NCBI GenBank assembly: GCA_017998095.1
Contig: JAGODU010000068.1
Coordinates: 1 to 20,595, forward strand
Length of the DNA: 20,595 nucleotides
Direction of reading: 5' to 3'
DNA from: Prolixibacteraceae bacterium
GTDB taxonomy: Bacteria; Bacteroidota; Bacteroidia; Bacteroidales; Prolixibacteraceae
A program made the position numbers and the translations under genes. This document shows positions 1 through 8,629 of the stretch, one piece after another (positions within the stretch are counted from its first letter, which is position 1; each line of letters starts with the position of its first letter). The notes under the pieces were generated by a model that did no database searches, was not told the origin of the DNA, and saw only the letters and a list, made by a program, of their open reading frames with translations.

Positions 1-149
1 CTCCAACCTTATATCCGGTATATAGCCTGAGTCTTATATTCTCAACAATACTGATAGTTGTAATAACTACTACTGCTGTAAGTTACTGGCCTTCGCGCCG
101 AATAGCTAAAATGAATCCAACTGAAGCTTTAAGGGGGAGAATACAATGA
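1..149 (+). CDS. ABC transporter permease, FtsX/MacB type (C-terminal fragment)
   Basis: This is the 3' end of a gene that begins before the window. Reading from base 3, the frame gives 48 residues and a TGA at 147-149. They contain a hydrophobic stretch (the last transmembrane helix), then a basic turn SYWPSRRIAKMNPTEALRG and a short tail. The ending P-x-E-A-L-R-G is the usual C-terminal signature of FtsX/MacB/LolC-type permeases. The stop overlaps the next start as ATGA, so the two permeases are translationally coupled and probably form a heterodimeric ABC exporter. The ATPase is not visible and is expected upstream. Substrate is inferred only from the downstream LolA-like gene. Confidence 0.85.
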   Translation, partial: PTLYPVYSLSLIFSTILIVVITTTAVSYWPSRRIAKMNPTEALRGRIQ

Positions 150-1423
150 TAAAATTTCTATTTCAAGGATTAATGCGGGATAAAAGCCGCAGCCGGATGC
201 CAATAATAATAGTTGCTATTGGTGTAATGCTGAGTGTCTTCCTCCATGCTTATATTAATGGAATGCTGAACGACTCAGTTGAAGTAAATGCAAGATTATC
301 TTTGGGACATGTTAAAGTAATTACAAAAGCCTATTCCGATAATATTTCCCAAATGCCAACTGACCTTGCTATTGTTGGAACTGAATCTTTAACAAGTGAA
401 CTGAAGAAAACCTTTCCAGATGTAACATGGGTTGAAAGAATTCAATTTGGCGGTCTTATTGATATGCCTGACGATAAAGGAGAAACTGTAACTCAAGGAT
501 CTGCAATGGGCTTTGGTATTGACATGCTTTCAGGAAACTCAGAAGAACTTGACAGGATGAATATTTCCAAATCTTTGGTTAGAGGGCAAATTCCTTCCAA
601 GTCAAATGAGATTCTTATTAGTGAACTATTTTCCCAAAAGCTGGGAGTAAATCCGGGAGATGAAGTTACGTTGATTGGCTCTACTATGAACGGAGCTATG
701 AGCTATTACAATTTTATAGTTTCCGGGACAGTTTCCTTTGGAATCCAAATAATGGATAAGGGTTGTATTGTTGCTGACATCAACGATGTACGCAAGGCTC
801 TTGATATGGAAGATGCAGCAACAGAGATCAACGGTTACCTTAAATCGGGATTCTATACGGATAATGAAGCAAATGAAATTAAGGATAAATTTAAAAGTAT
901 TTTTCCTGAAGAGTCTGAAGATGATTATGCTCCGGTCATGCTCACTTTGAAAAGTCAGGGATTAATTGGCCAAATGATCGACATTTCAAGCTTCATGGGA
1001 ATGATTGTAACTTCTGTTTTTCTTATTGCGATGTCTCTAGTTCTTTGGAATGGCGGACTTCTCGGAGGTATACGCCGTTATGGAGAATTTGGTGTTAGAC
1101 TTGCAATGGGAGAAGAAAAAAAGCATGTGTACATAACTCTGATTTATGAATCCGTTATTATTGGAATAATCGGATCTATAATTGGTACATTTCTTGGATT
1201 ATTGGCAGCCTGGTACTTTCAGGAGTACGGTATTAATCTGGGTGATACAATAAAAGGTTCTTCAGTCATGATTCCAAATGTTTTCAAAGCTCATATCACT
1301 CCTGCTGATTATTATATAGGGTTCATACCGGGTTTAATATCAACTGTAATAGGCTCAGCTTTAGCAGGGATTGGAATTTATAAGAGAAAGACATCTCAAC
1401 TATTTAAAGAACTTGAAGCCTGA
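146..1423 (+). CDS. ABC transporter permease, FtsX/LolC-E-like
   Basis: Inner-membrane permease of 425 aa with the standard topology of this family: one transmembrane helix near residues 18-38, a large periplasmic domain (about 40-280), then three helices near 283-303, 335-357 and 390-411. The FtsX signature region lies after helix 2 (RRYGEFGVRLAMGEEKKHVY, about 311-330), where the permease contacts the ATPase. The ATG overlaps the stop of the preceding permease by 4 bp, which fixes the start. A LolA-like gene follows after 34 bp. With the upstream permease it likely makes a LolCDE- or MacB-like exporter that extracts or moves lipoproteins or lipids; that substrate is inference. Unlike its partner it lacks the PTEALRG ending and stops at KELEA, as is common when two diverged permeases pair. 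Confidence 0.9.
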   Translation: MIKFLFQGLMRDKSRSRMPIIIVAIGVMLSVFLHAYINGMLNDSVEVNARLSLGHVKVITKAYSDNISQMPTDLAIVGTESLTSELKKTFPDVTWVERIQFGGLIDMPDDKGETVTQGSAMGFGIDMLSGNSEELDRMNISKSLVRGQIPSKSNEILISELFSQKLGVNPGDEVTLIGSTMNGAMSYYNFIVSGTVSFGIQIMDKGCIVADINDVRKALDMEDAATEINGYLKSGFYTDNEANEIKDKFKSIFPEESEDDYAPVMLTLKSQGLIGQMIDISSFMGMIVTSVFLIAMSLVLWNGGLLGGIRRYGEFGVRLAMGEEKKHVYITLIYESVIIGIIGSIIGTFLGLLAAWYFQEYGINLGDTIKGSSVMIPNVFKAHITPADYYIGFIPGLISTVIGSALAGIGIYKRKTSQLFKELEA

Positions 1424-1457
1424 ATAATTATAAGAATAACAATATAATCAGCGATAA

Positions 1458-2192
1458 ATGAAAACTTTATTTTTAATTGCATTTTTCACCTTACCAATAT
1501 TAAGTTTAGCAGATGATAGTGCTGTTGACATTTTAAAAAAGGTGGATAAAAACCTGACCTCAGTGAATAGAGTCGTAGAATCAGCTATCACCATTGAAGG
1601 AAAACGTGTAACCCGCACCATTACTTCAAAATCATATTCGGCTGGGGATAACAAGGCCTTCATTGAATACCTGTCTCCTCCCAGAGAACAAGGGGTGAAA
1701 ATGCTTAAGCTTGAAAACCAGCTTTGGATATACTCTCCATCGACAGACCGCACAATCCAGATTTCAGGCCATATGCTGAGACAATCTGTTATGGGTTCTG
1801 ACCTTTCTTATGAAGATATGATGGAAAACAATAAGCTTACTGATGTATACGATGCCCAAATAGAAAGTCAGGAAGTATATGAAGGACGAAACACCTATGT
1901 GATTAAACTTTCAGCCAAAAAACCTGATATTGCATACCAAACACAAAAAATATGGGTCGATACTGAAAGATTTGTTCCTTTGAAACAAGAAATGTATGCC
2001 AAAAGTGGTCAGCTCATAAAAAAGCTGGAAATGAAAGATGTTGTCCAGGTAAAAGGAAGATGGTTCCCAATGACTATGGTTTATAAGGATATGCTCCTTG
2101 AAGGTAAAGGAACTGAGTTTAAGGTTACCAAAATTGTATTTGATGTAGACATTCCTGATTACATATTTAGTAAAGCATCTTTGAAAAAGTAA
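1458..2192 (+). CDS. Outer-membrane lipoprotein-sorting protein (LolA-like, PF17131 type)
   Basis: Secreted periplasmic protein of 244 aa with a signal peptide (about 1-18, MKTLFLIAFFTLPILSLA) and no lipobox. The body carries the conserved blocks of the LolA-like family often annotated 'outer membrane lipoprotein-sorting protein': YLSPPREQGVKML (71-83), LWIYSPSTDRTIQISG (89-104) and LRQSVMGSDLSYEDMM (107-122), followed by a beta-rich half with KIWVDTERFVPLKQEMY (164-180). Members form a half-barrel that holds lipid or acyl chains. It lies 34 bp after the FtsX-type permease, and this gene pairing is common, so it probably accepts what the ABC exporter releases. It is distinct from canonical LolA of E. 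coli; calling it lolA would overstate the evidence. Confidence 0.88.
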   Translation: MKTLFLIAFFTLPILSLADDSAVDILKKVDKNLTSVNRVVESAITIEGKRVTRTITSKSYSAGDNKAFIEYLSPPREQGVKMLKLENQLWIYSPSTDRTIQISGHMLRQSVMGSDLSYEDMMENNKLTDVYDAQIESQEVYEGRNTYVIKLSAKKPDIAYQTQKIWVDTERFVPLKQEMYAKSGQLIKKLEMKDVVQVKGRWFPMTMVYKDMLLEGKGTEFKVTKIVFDVDIPDYIFSKASLKK

Positions 2193-2247
2193 ATAGCTAT
2201 AACACTTTTTTAACTTCTTTCAATTACCGGACATTAAGTTTTATCAC

Positions 2248-2255
2248 TATGTTTG
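2248..2255 (+). promoter_or_regulatory. Possible Bacteroidota -7 box (TAnnTTTG)
   Basis: TATGTTTG matches the TAnnTTTG consensus of the Bacteroidota housekeeping sigma factor and lies 47 bp before the oxidoreductase start, inside the 110-bp gap after the LolA-like gene. No TTTG-like -33 element is seen at the expected 19-21 bp spacing, so this is only a weak candidate. It would make the oxidoreductase a separate transcription unit. Confidence 0.22.
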
Positions 2256-2302
2256 TAATTGTAAACTATAGAAATTAAGTTGGTTAAACTATATTACTCC
2301 TG

Positions 2303-3841
2303 ATGATTTCTTTAAAAATAAACGGACAACATATTTCTGTTGAATCTGGAACTACTATTCTTTATGCAGCTCGTCAGCTGGGGTATGATATTCCTGCATT
2401 GTGTTTCAACGAAGAAGTAGGACACTTCAATTCTTGTATGATATGTCTGGTAAGGGATAATAAAAACGGTAAGCTCATTCCTTCCTGCTCTTCAATAGTG
2501 CATGAAGGAATGGATATTACTGTTTCAGATGAAGAAATTGCGGAAGCAAGAAGAACAGGTCTTGAATTGCTTTTATCAGATCATGTTGGCGATTGCGATG
2601 CACCATGTACAATCGCTTGTCCTGCCCATATGGAAATACCTAAGATGAACAGATTTCTTTCTTCAGGAAACTTTAATAAAGCATTAAAGATTGTTAAACA
2701 AAATATTGCCCTCCCATCTGTTCTTGGATATATATGTCCTGCGCCATGTGAAGGAGCATGCAGGCGAAAATCAATAGATGGAGCTGTTTCTATTTGTCTT
2801 TTAAAACGTTTTTCAGGAGAAAAAGGAAAATTTATTGAACAACCATCGGTTCCAACAGGATTTAAGGTCTCAATAATAGGCAGCGGACCTGCAGGTTTAT
2901 CAGCTGCTTATTACCTTCAACTTCAAGGCATTCAAACAAATTTATATGACCAGTCTCCATTAGCCGGAGGAATGATAAGAATTAATATTGACGAAGGGAA
3001 ACTACCTGCTGAAGTTCTTGAACATGAAATATCAGTAATAAAAAATCTTGGCGTCAATTTCACAGTAAATACAAAGGTTGACAAATTACTATTTAAAAAA
3101 CTACTTTCAGAAAATGATGCTGTTGTTTTAGCTACAGGAGTAATTTCAGAAGAGCAAAAAGAATGGGGAATAAGTTTCAATGAGAAAGGTTTTATTGCAG
3201 ACAACGATACATTCCAAACCAATAATAAAAAGGTGTTTGCTGTTGGGAACGCTCTCCGCTCTTCAAAACTTGCAATTAGATCGCTTGCTCAGGGGAAGGA
3301 AGCTGCATCTTCCATTATCCAACTTCTTAATGGGGAGAAAGTCATTGGCCAACCTTTAAAGTTTAACTCAAAGTTCTCTAAGCTTGTCATTCCTGAATAT
3401 GTGCAGTACTTAAAAGAATCTACTGACCTAAAAAGAAATGAACCTTTAAATGGCTTTCTTAATGGTCTTTCAGAAGAAGAAGTAAAGAATGAAGCTTCTC
3501 GTTGTATGCATTGTGATTGCAGAAAAGCTACAAACTGTATGCTTAGAGTTTATTCAGAAGTATACAATGCACAACAAAAACATTACTACTATGATGAAAG
3601 AAAGCTCGTAAGAAAAATCTTTCATGATGTAATAGTTTATGAACCTGAGAAATGTATCAAATGTGGCATCTGTGTAAGGATAACTGAAAAGTACAAGGAA
3701 AAGTATGGTATGACCTATATCGGAAGAGGGTTTGATGTTGAAATTGGAATCCCTTTCAATGAATCAATTAATGAAGGGTTAAGAGAAGTAGCTGAGAAAG
3801 TTGCTCATACTTGTCCAACAGGTGCGTTATCCAAAAAATAA
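2303..3841 (+). CDS. Multi-cluster Fe-S/FAD oxidoreductase (NuoG-like clusters plus GltD-like flavin domain)
   Basis: Cytosolic redox protein of 512 aa. Residues 1-75 form a 2Fe-2S ferredoxin domain with C34, C45, C48, C62. Next is H94-x3-C98-x3-C102-x3-C106, like the His/Cys-ligated 4Fe-4S site of NuoG and also the first cysteine group of GltD-type proteins. GltD-type cysteines C145, C149, C153 follow, then an FAD Rossmann motif GSGPAGLSAAYYL (193-205) and the FAD C-terminal block VFAVGNALRSSKLAIRSLAQGKEAA (from about 311). C401, C404, C406, C412 and a NuoG-like C-terminal site (C451, C454, C457 in CIKCGICVR, plus C504 in CPTGAL) complete it. The second Rossmann fold that binds NADPH in GltD is not visible: only about 30 residues separate the ATG motif (277-279) from the closing FAD block. 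It likely shuttles electrons between Fe-S partners and a flavin; partner and substrate are unknown and no dehydrogenase gene adjoins it. Confidence 0.8.
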   Translation: MISLKINGQHISVESGTTILYAARQLGYDIPALCFNEEVGHFNSCMICLVRDNKNGKLIPSCSSIVHEGMDITVSDEEIAEARRTGLELLLSDHVGDCDAPCTIACPAHMEIPKMNRFLSSGNFNKALKIVKQNIALPSVLGYICPAPCEGACRRKSIDGAVSICLLKRFSGEKGKFIEQPSVPTGFKVSIIGSGPAGLSAAYYLQLQGIQTNLYDQSPLAGGMIRINIDEGKLPAEVLEHEISVIKNLGVNFTVNTKVDKLLFKKLLSENDAVVLATGVISEEQKEWGISFNEKGFIADNDTFQTNNKKVFAVGNALRSSKLAIRSLAQGKEAASSIIQLLNGEKVIGQPLKFNSKFSKLVIPEYVQYLKESTDLKRNEPLNGFLNGLSEEEVKNEASRCMHCDCRKATNCMLRVYSEVYNAQQKHYYYDERKLVRKIFHDVIVYEPEKCIKCGICVRITEKYKEKYGMTYIGRGFDVEIGIPFNESINEGLREVAEKVAHTCPTGALSKK

Positions 3842-3848
3842 AATTTAA

Positions 3849-6800
3849 TTATACTGAAGTAGAGGGAATTGAAAAGTAAAAAGTACTACCTTTTCCTACT
3901 TCAGATTCAACCCATATTTTACCATTCATTACTTCTACATAAGCCTTTGAAATAGAAAGACCAAGCCCTGATCCTTCCTGAGAACGTGTAGTATATTGAT
4001 CTGCCTGTACAAAACGCTTAAATATTTCATCAATCTTTTCTTCCGGAATACCCGGACCTGTATCTTTGACAAAAAACATTAAACCATCCTTTTCTTTACT
4101 AACTCCAAAAACAATACTCCCTTGTTTTGTATATTTAAAAGCATTATTAAGCAAATTTGATATTACGCTGTCAAGCTTATTCTTGTCTATATTTAACACA
4201 TGAAAATCAGACGGAACATTAAACTCAAGATTCAGATTTATCTTTTGAGATTCAGATTTAGGCTTGAAGAAGTTAAAATGATAGTCCATTAATTCTTTAA
4301 GGTCAACGGCTGAATAAGACATTTCAAGTTGTCCTGATTCAATTCTTGCAAGTTCAACAATGTCATTAATAGTATCAAGTAATCGTTGACCACTTTTGGT
4401 CATAATATCCAGATACATTTCTTTCTGTACCTCTTCAAGGTCAGGTTCATTCAATAACTCCAGAAAACCAAGAATACCATTCATCGGAGTTCTGATCTCA
4501 TGACTTACATTAGCAAGAAAAGCAGTTTTAAGCCTGTCACTTTCCTCAGCTTTATCCTTAGCCTTAATTAAATCCCTAATCATTTGAGATCTTTGGATTT
4601 CCATTAGCTTCCTCTCTGTAAAATCATGACTGAATCCTACAAGCCCTATAATTTCGTCTTTATCATTATATAAAGGAATCTTCGAGATCAATCGCCAACG
4701 TAGATTTCCATGCTCATCAAAATATTCATTTTCCTTATTGATAATCTTCTGTCCGCTGTTAATAACAAGCATGTCTTCATCAAATCCTGCCTGCTCATAA
4801 TCAAAATTAAATATTTCTATGTCAGTCTTTCCTATAACTTCTTCTTCATATTTCTTGTGCATCATCCTCAAGTCAACTGAATTTGCAATCAGTTTTCTCC
4901 CTTCTTTATCTTTGACGTAAATTGCATCAGGCAGGTTGTCAATTAATGTTCGTAGCAATAATTTTTCTTGTCTGATTTGCTCTTCCGATTTTTTCCTGTC
5001 CGAAATATCTCTTGCAATGCTTAATATTGATTTTTTACCATGATAGTTAATAATTGAAGAATAAACCTCAACCGGAATTACTCTTCCATCTTTACTTTTA
5101 TGAGTTGTTTCAAATATCTGCATAAAATCTTCTTCCATAGAAGCTGCCATCCCAACTATCATTTCTTTCTTAAGAGAACAGTCAACACCTGCCAAGCCAA
5201 CTTCAAGAAGTTCTTCTTTCGTATAACCTAAAACCCTTTCAGTTGACTTGTTTACATCTATAAGATCCCCATCAAAATCAATTACCCAAACGGTTTCATT
5301 CATTCCATCTATAAGCTCTTTGTATTTCTCCTCGCTTTCCCTTAATCTCTCTTCGTTAATCTTTTGTTCTGCAATTACCCAAGCAATATCTGCAAGATAA
5401 TTTACAAATTCACTATCCTCTTCTGTATAATCAGTTGGCTTATTGCCTATCCCCAGCAACATTGTCACTTTATTATTTCTTATAACAGGGACTACCATTT
5501 CCCTTATTACCCTCAGGTGCCCTTCGGGCATCCCTTTCTTATTAGGAAGACTTTCATAGTCGTTGTGAGTAACAGTTTTTCGTAATCTCAAACTATCTGC
5601 CCAAACTCCTGCCTGCTGAATATAATTGTCATTCTCAGGTAAATCAATTTTACACATCCTATTTTTTACTTCTGAAGACCATACTCTAAGATATGACTTG
5701 CTTTGGTCCTCATCAATAAAATAAAGAAATCCCAAAGGACTTTTAATTATCTCGCCTATTGTATCTAAAACAAAAGTTAATGTTTCCTTCAGGGAATGCG
5801 TTCTTGCAAATTCATAAAAACAAAGTCGGGTGTCAATTAGCTTTCTTTTCACCCTCTCTTCTCTCTGGTCACGTAAAATTATAACTGCTCCAAAAAGATT
5901 ATTCTCGCTGTCTTTTATTGGAGCGAAGTTTTCATCAACGGGAATTTCTTCACCATCCGTTGAAATTATAATATTTTGCCCCGGATCGCTTACTGATTTT
6001 CCTTCTTTAATAATATCTCTTATCGGGCATAATACTTTCTCCCTGGATAATTCATTTACTATATTAATTACCTCATCGAAATTCTTCCCTATAGCTTCTT
6101 TCTCTTTCAATCCTGTCATCCTTTCTGCAACAGGGTTAATCTGTCTTATTATTCCATCAATATCAGTAGTTATTACAGCATCTCCAATGCTATAAAGTAT
6201 TGCACTGGATTCACCCTGTGATTGGTTTAACTTAAAACTTTTTTCCAATAGCTCCCTGAAAATATCCCTTTGATTTTTGTTGTATATCCATGCAAGTAAA
6301 GCCCCTATAGAGAATATGGTTAGTAAAATAACTATAAATATCAGGACTGCTTGTTTGTTAACGTCTTTATATATTTCACTTTCATCTTGTTTTGTGACCA
6401 TATACCACGAAGTCATTGGTATAGAACAAAGGTCACACAAAACCTTGTTGCCTGCATAATCAATTCCTTCAAAGATTCCTGTTCTTCCTAAAACAGCATT
6501 AACAGATGGGTAATCCTTTGCCTCAATAGAGACTAATACATTAAAACCTGAATTATCTTTATGCTTTAAATTATTTAAAATCCTTATACTATCACCTTCC
6601 CTGCGTGCGAGAATACTTTCAGCTGTTTTACTTGGAGTTGGCCAATTCTCTATAAGAGGAAATAGATAATCTTCCGGATCTACTCTGAAAACAAGAATTG
6701 TTACTACTTCACCCTGATTATCAAAAATCGGAGCAAGAAAGTCAAGGTATATTTTCTTATTCACTTGAGAATAATATAAATCCCTTTTTATTATCTCCTT

Positions 6801-7241
6801 CTTTTGAGTTATCTCTATTGACAAGTCAATTAAAGCAGAATCTATTATAACCTCTCCGGAAACTACACTAAATAAAAGATTCCCTCTTTTATCTATCATG
6901 AAAATATTATCATACCTGTTGTCACTCATTATCCTCGTGAGCGATTTACTGTAATTTTCCTTGAATTTTTCTTCTCCTCGTAGTATTCCGGCGGTTAGTT
7001 CAGTATAAAGCTGTCCGGTTGAAAAGAAACGGGCCTCTGACATCCTTTCCCTTTGCCATTGAGATAATTGATTTGATTTTAATATTGCAATTGCTTGAAG
7101 CTCTATGTATTTATCTTGCCGGGTAGCTTCCTTTTCTCCCTGAAAATATAAAAAACCTGTTAGCAACACTAGTATTGCAACTAAACAAGAAATCAATAAA
7201 AGCTGAAATTTTATCTTAACCTTAAACTTCATCAGGTACAT
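3849..7241 (-). CDS. Membrane sensor histidine kinase with Cache-like, PAS and GAF domains
   Basis: Sensor kinase of 1130 aa. A transmembrane helix at about 12-32 and another at 298-320 bracket a 265-residue periplasmic region; its end (SWYMVTKQDESEIY, 278-291) looks like a dCache ligand-binding domain. The cytoplasmic part has PAS (about 343-460), GAF (467-625), PAS (636-750), PAS (762-878), then HisKA with NVSHEIRTPMNGILG (phospho-acceptor H914) and HATPase_c with N box NNAFKYT (1032-1038), G1 DTGPGI (1060-1065), F box EIFKRF and G2 GSGLGLS (1090-1096), so all catalytic boxes are intact. There is no receiver or HPt domain, and no response regulator lies in the window, so it is an orphan here. 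The first ATG is favoured over M4 because AGGAAA lies 8 bp upstream of it. The stop faces that of the oxidoreductase 7 bp away. Confidence 0.93.
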   Translation of the reverse strand: MYLMKFKVKIKFQLLLISCLVAILVLLTGFLYFQGEKEATRQDKYIELQAIAILKSNQLSQWQRERMSEARFFSTGQLYTELTAGILRGEEKFKENYSKSLTRIMSDNRYDNIFMIDKRGNLLFSVVSGEVIIDSALIDLSIEITQKKEIIKRDLYYSQVNKKIYLDFLAPIFDNQGEVVTILVFRVDPEDYLFPLIENWPTPSKTAESILARREGDSIRILNNLKHKDNSGFNVLVSIEAKDYPSVNAVLGRTGIFEGIDYAGNKVLCDLCSIPMTSWYMVTKQDESEIYKDVNKQAVLIFIVILLTIFSIGALLAWIYNKNQRDIFRELLEKSFKLNQSQGESSAILYSIGDAVITTDIDGIIRQINPVAERMTGLKEKEAIGKNFDEVINIVNELSREKVLCPIRDIIKEGKSVSDPGQNIIISTDGEEIPVDENFAPIKDSENNLFGAVIILRDQREERVKRKLIDTRLCFYEFARTHSLKETLTFVLDTIGEIIKSPLGFLYFIDEDQSKSYLRVWSSEVKNRMCKIDLPENDNYIQQAGVWADSLRLRKTVTHNDYESLPNKKGMPEGHLRVIREMVVPVIRNNKVTMLLGIGNKPTDYTEEDSEFVNYLADIAWVIAEQKINEERLRESEEKYKELIDGMNETVWVIDFDGDLIDVNKSTERVLGYTKEELLEVGLAGVDCSLKKEMIVGMAASMEEDFMQIFETTHKSKDGRVIPVEVYSSIINYHGKKSILSIARDISDRKKSEEQIRQEKLLLRTLIDNLPDAIYVKDKEGRKLIANSVDLRMMHKKYEEEVIGKTDIEIFNFDYEQAGFDEDMLVINSGQKIINKENEYFDEHGNLRWRLISKIPLYNDKDEIIGLVGFSHDFTERKLMEIQRSQMIRDLIKAKDKAEESDRLKTAFLANVSHEIRTPMNGILGFLELLNEPDLEEVQKEMYLDIMTKSGQRLLDTINDIVELARIESGQLEMSYSAVDLKELMDYHFNFFKPKSESQKINLNLEFNVPSDFHVLNIDKNKLDSVISNLLNNAFKYTKQGSIVFGVSKEKDGLMFFVKDTGPGIPEEKIDEIFKRFVQADQYTTRSQEGSGLGLSISKAYVEVMNGKIWVESEVGKGSTFYFSIPSTSV

Positions 7242-7267
7242 TTATGTTTCCTGATTAAATATAAGAA

Positions 7268-7299
7268 AAAACATTTAATAATGTATTATTAAACGTTTT
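7268..7299 (-). terminator. AT-rich palindrome, likely terminator of the efflux operon
   Basis: TTTAATAAT, a 2-nt centre and ATTATTAAA form perfect 9-bp arms (7274-7293). Past one mismatched pair the pairing continues outward to 7268 and 7299. On the minus strand the stem is followed by a T-rich run (TTTTTTCTTAT), the form of an intrinsic terminator. It starts 28 bp after the TolC-like stop and ends 27 bp before the kinase start. The stem contains almost no G-C pairs, so termination may be weak; an operator for the kinase promoter is the alternative reading. Confidence 0.45.
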
Positions 7300-7326
7300 A
7301 CATAGATTCCTTTTTAAAACTATTTT

Positions 7327-8628
7327 TTACAAATCTCCGGTGAGTTGTTTCAATCTGGTTTCAGCAATCTTTAAGTTATACAAAAAATTTATAAGTCTTG
7401 TTGCTGACTGCTCAAAATCTTGCTGTGCTAATCTCACTTCCAAAGAAGTAGCTTCTCCTAACCTCATTCTTTGAAGACTTATTTCAAGGTTTTCTTTAGC
7501 CAGCTGATAATTGTCCTTTTCAATTTCCAGTAATTCTTTATTGTTTTCAAACTGAGTCAATGAATTAAGTAATTCTGTACCTGTCTCTAGTTTTAAGCTT
7601 TCAAGGTTAAATTCAGCTTTTTCTATTCCTATCTTTGAAAGGTTAATTTGCCTGCGCAAGTCACCAGACTGAAAAACCGGAATATTTATATTTCCTCCTA
7701 TTTGCGGTCCGAAACTCCTGTTTGATAATATGGCACCCTGATTATTCGTTGAACCCGAAAAGTAATAGCCCCCATTAAAATTAACACGTGGCAACTGTGA
7801 ACGATAGCTCTCTTTTAAATATAGTTTCTCAATTCCAACCTGCTTCTCAAAAATTTGAAGATTGATGTTATTCTTGTATAATTTGCTGTATAATTCTTCC
7901 CTGACAGGTTCATATTTTATTTCAATTGAATCAGATACTTCTATCTGTTCATCAACTGACATCGAAAGAAGTTTAGCCAATTCTCTTTTTGCATTTAAAA
8001 TAGCATATTCCTGATTTATTGCGTTCTCCTTGTTTACATTCAAATCTATTTTTGCCTGTAACAAATCTGTCTTCTTCAGCGAACCTGAATTAAATCCCGC
8101 CTGTGCAATTTTAACCCGCTCAAGGTTAAATTCTATAGTTTGCCTAATCGAATTAAGCTGCTGTTTCTGTTTTACTACGTTGTAATATGATGTAATCACT
8201 TCGGATAGTGTTCTCAGCAACTGTTCCCTGAACTTCAGCTCTCCCATTGCTTCAACCTCATTTAGCCTGCTTTTTGCTATAAACATCTTTCCACCATCGA
8301 AGATTGTCCATGAAAGCTCTGCCCCTGCTCCGAGATTAGTTGTACCTAATCCACTGTAATTTACCTCACTTCCTCCGGTAACTTTTTGATTTACATTTTT
8401 CAAAGCATAGCTGCCCGAACCCGAAATGCCGATATCAGGCAACATTCCAGCATTTCCAGAGGTATTATTTGTCTTTGCAATTTCAACATCTTTCTTTGAT
8501 ATTTGAATATCATAGTTGTTCTTTAAAGCAATCTCAATTGCTTCATCAATTGTCATTTTATCCTGTGCCTCAGCAACAAGTAAGCTAAGTGAAAATATGA
8601 TTAACAGTATCTTCTTCATTCTATCCAT
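7327..8628 (-). CDS. TolC-family outer-membrane efflux channel
   Basis: Outer-membrane factor of 433 aa with a signal peptide (about 1-22, ending LVAEAQ). Two similar OEP halves follow (about 25-215 and 235-430), each opening with long heptad-rich helices such as MTIDEAIEIALKNNYDIQIS (25-44) and closing with LGEATSLEVRLAQQDFEQSA (about 394-413), the standard TolC/OprM layout. Length is normal. The start codon comes 1 bp after the pump's stop, so the two are co-translated. A second in-frame ATG (M4) gives the same signal peptide and cannot be excluded. It provides the exit duct for the adaptor and pump encoded just upstream. Substrate cannot be read from the sequence. Confidence 0.93.
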   Translation of the reverse strand: MDRMKKILLIIFSLSLLVAEAQDKMTIDEAIEIALKNNYDIQISKKDVEIAKTNNTSGNAGMLPDIGISGSGSYALKNVNQKVTGGSEVNYSGLGTTNLGAGAELSWTIFDGGKMFIAKSRLNEVEAMGELKFREQLLRTLSEVITSYYNVVKQKQQLNSIRQTIEFNLERVKIAQAGFNSGSLKKTDLLQAKIDLNVNKENAINQEYAILNAKRELAKLLSMSVDEQIEVSDSIEIKYEPVREELYSKLYKNNINLQIFEKQVGIEKLYLKESYRSQLPRVNFNGGYYFSGSTNNQGAILSNRSFGPQIGGNINIPVFQSGDLRRQINLSKIGIEKAEFNLESLKLETGTELLNSLTQFENNKELLEIEKDNYQLAKENLEISLQRMRLGEATSLEVRLAQQDFEQSATRLINFLYNLKIAETRLKQLTGDL

Positions 8629-8629
8629 T

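Noticed and set aside
1448..1753. 101-codon minus-strand frame over the start of the LolA-like gene
   Set aside because: It is fully opposite the signal peptide and conserved N-terminal block of a well-supported gene and has no recognisable domain.
5830..6195. 121-codon plus-strand frame inside the histidine kinase gene
   Set aside because: It is antisense to the conserved PAS/GAF segment, has no plausible upstream signals, and its Ser/Ile/Phe-rich sequence is what the complementary strand of these codons would give.
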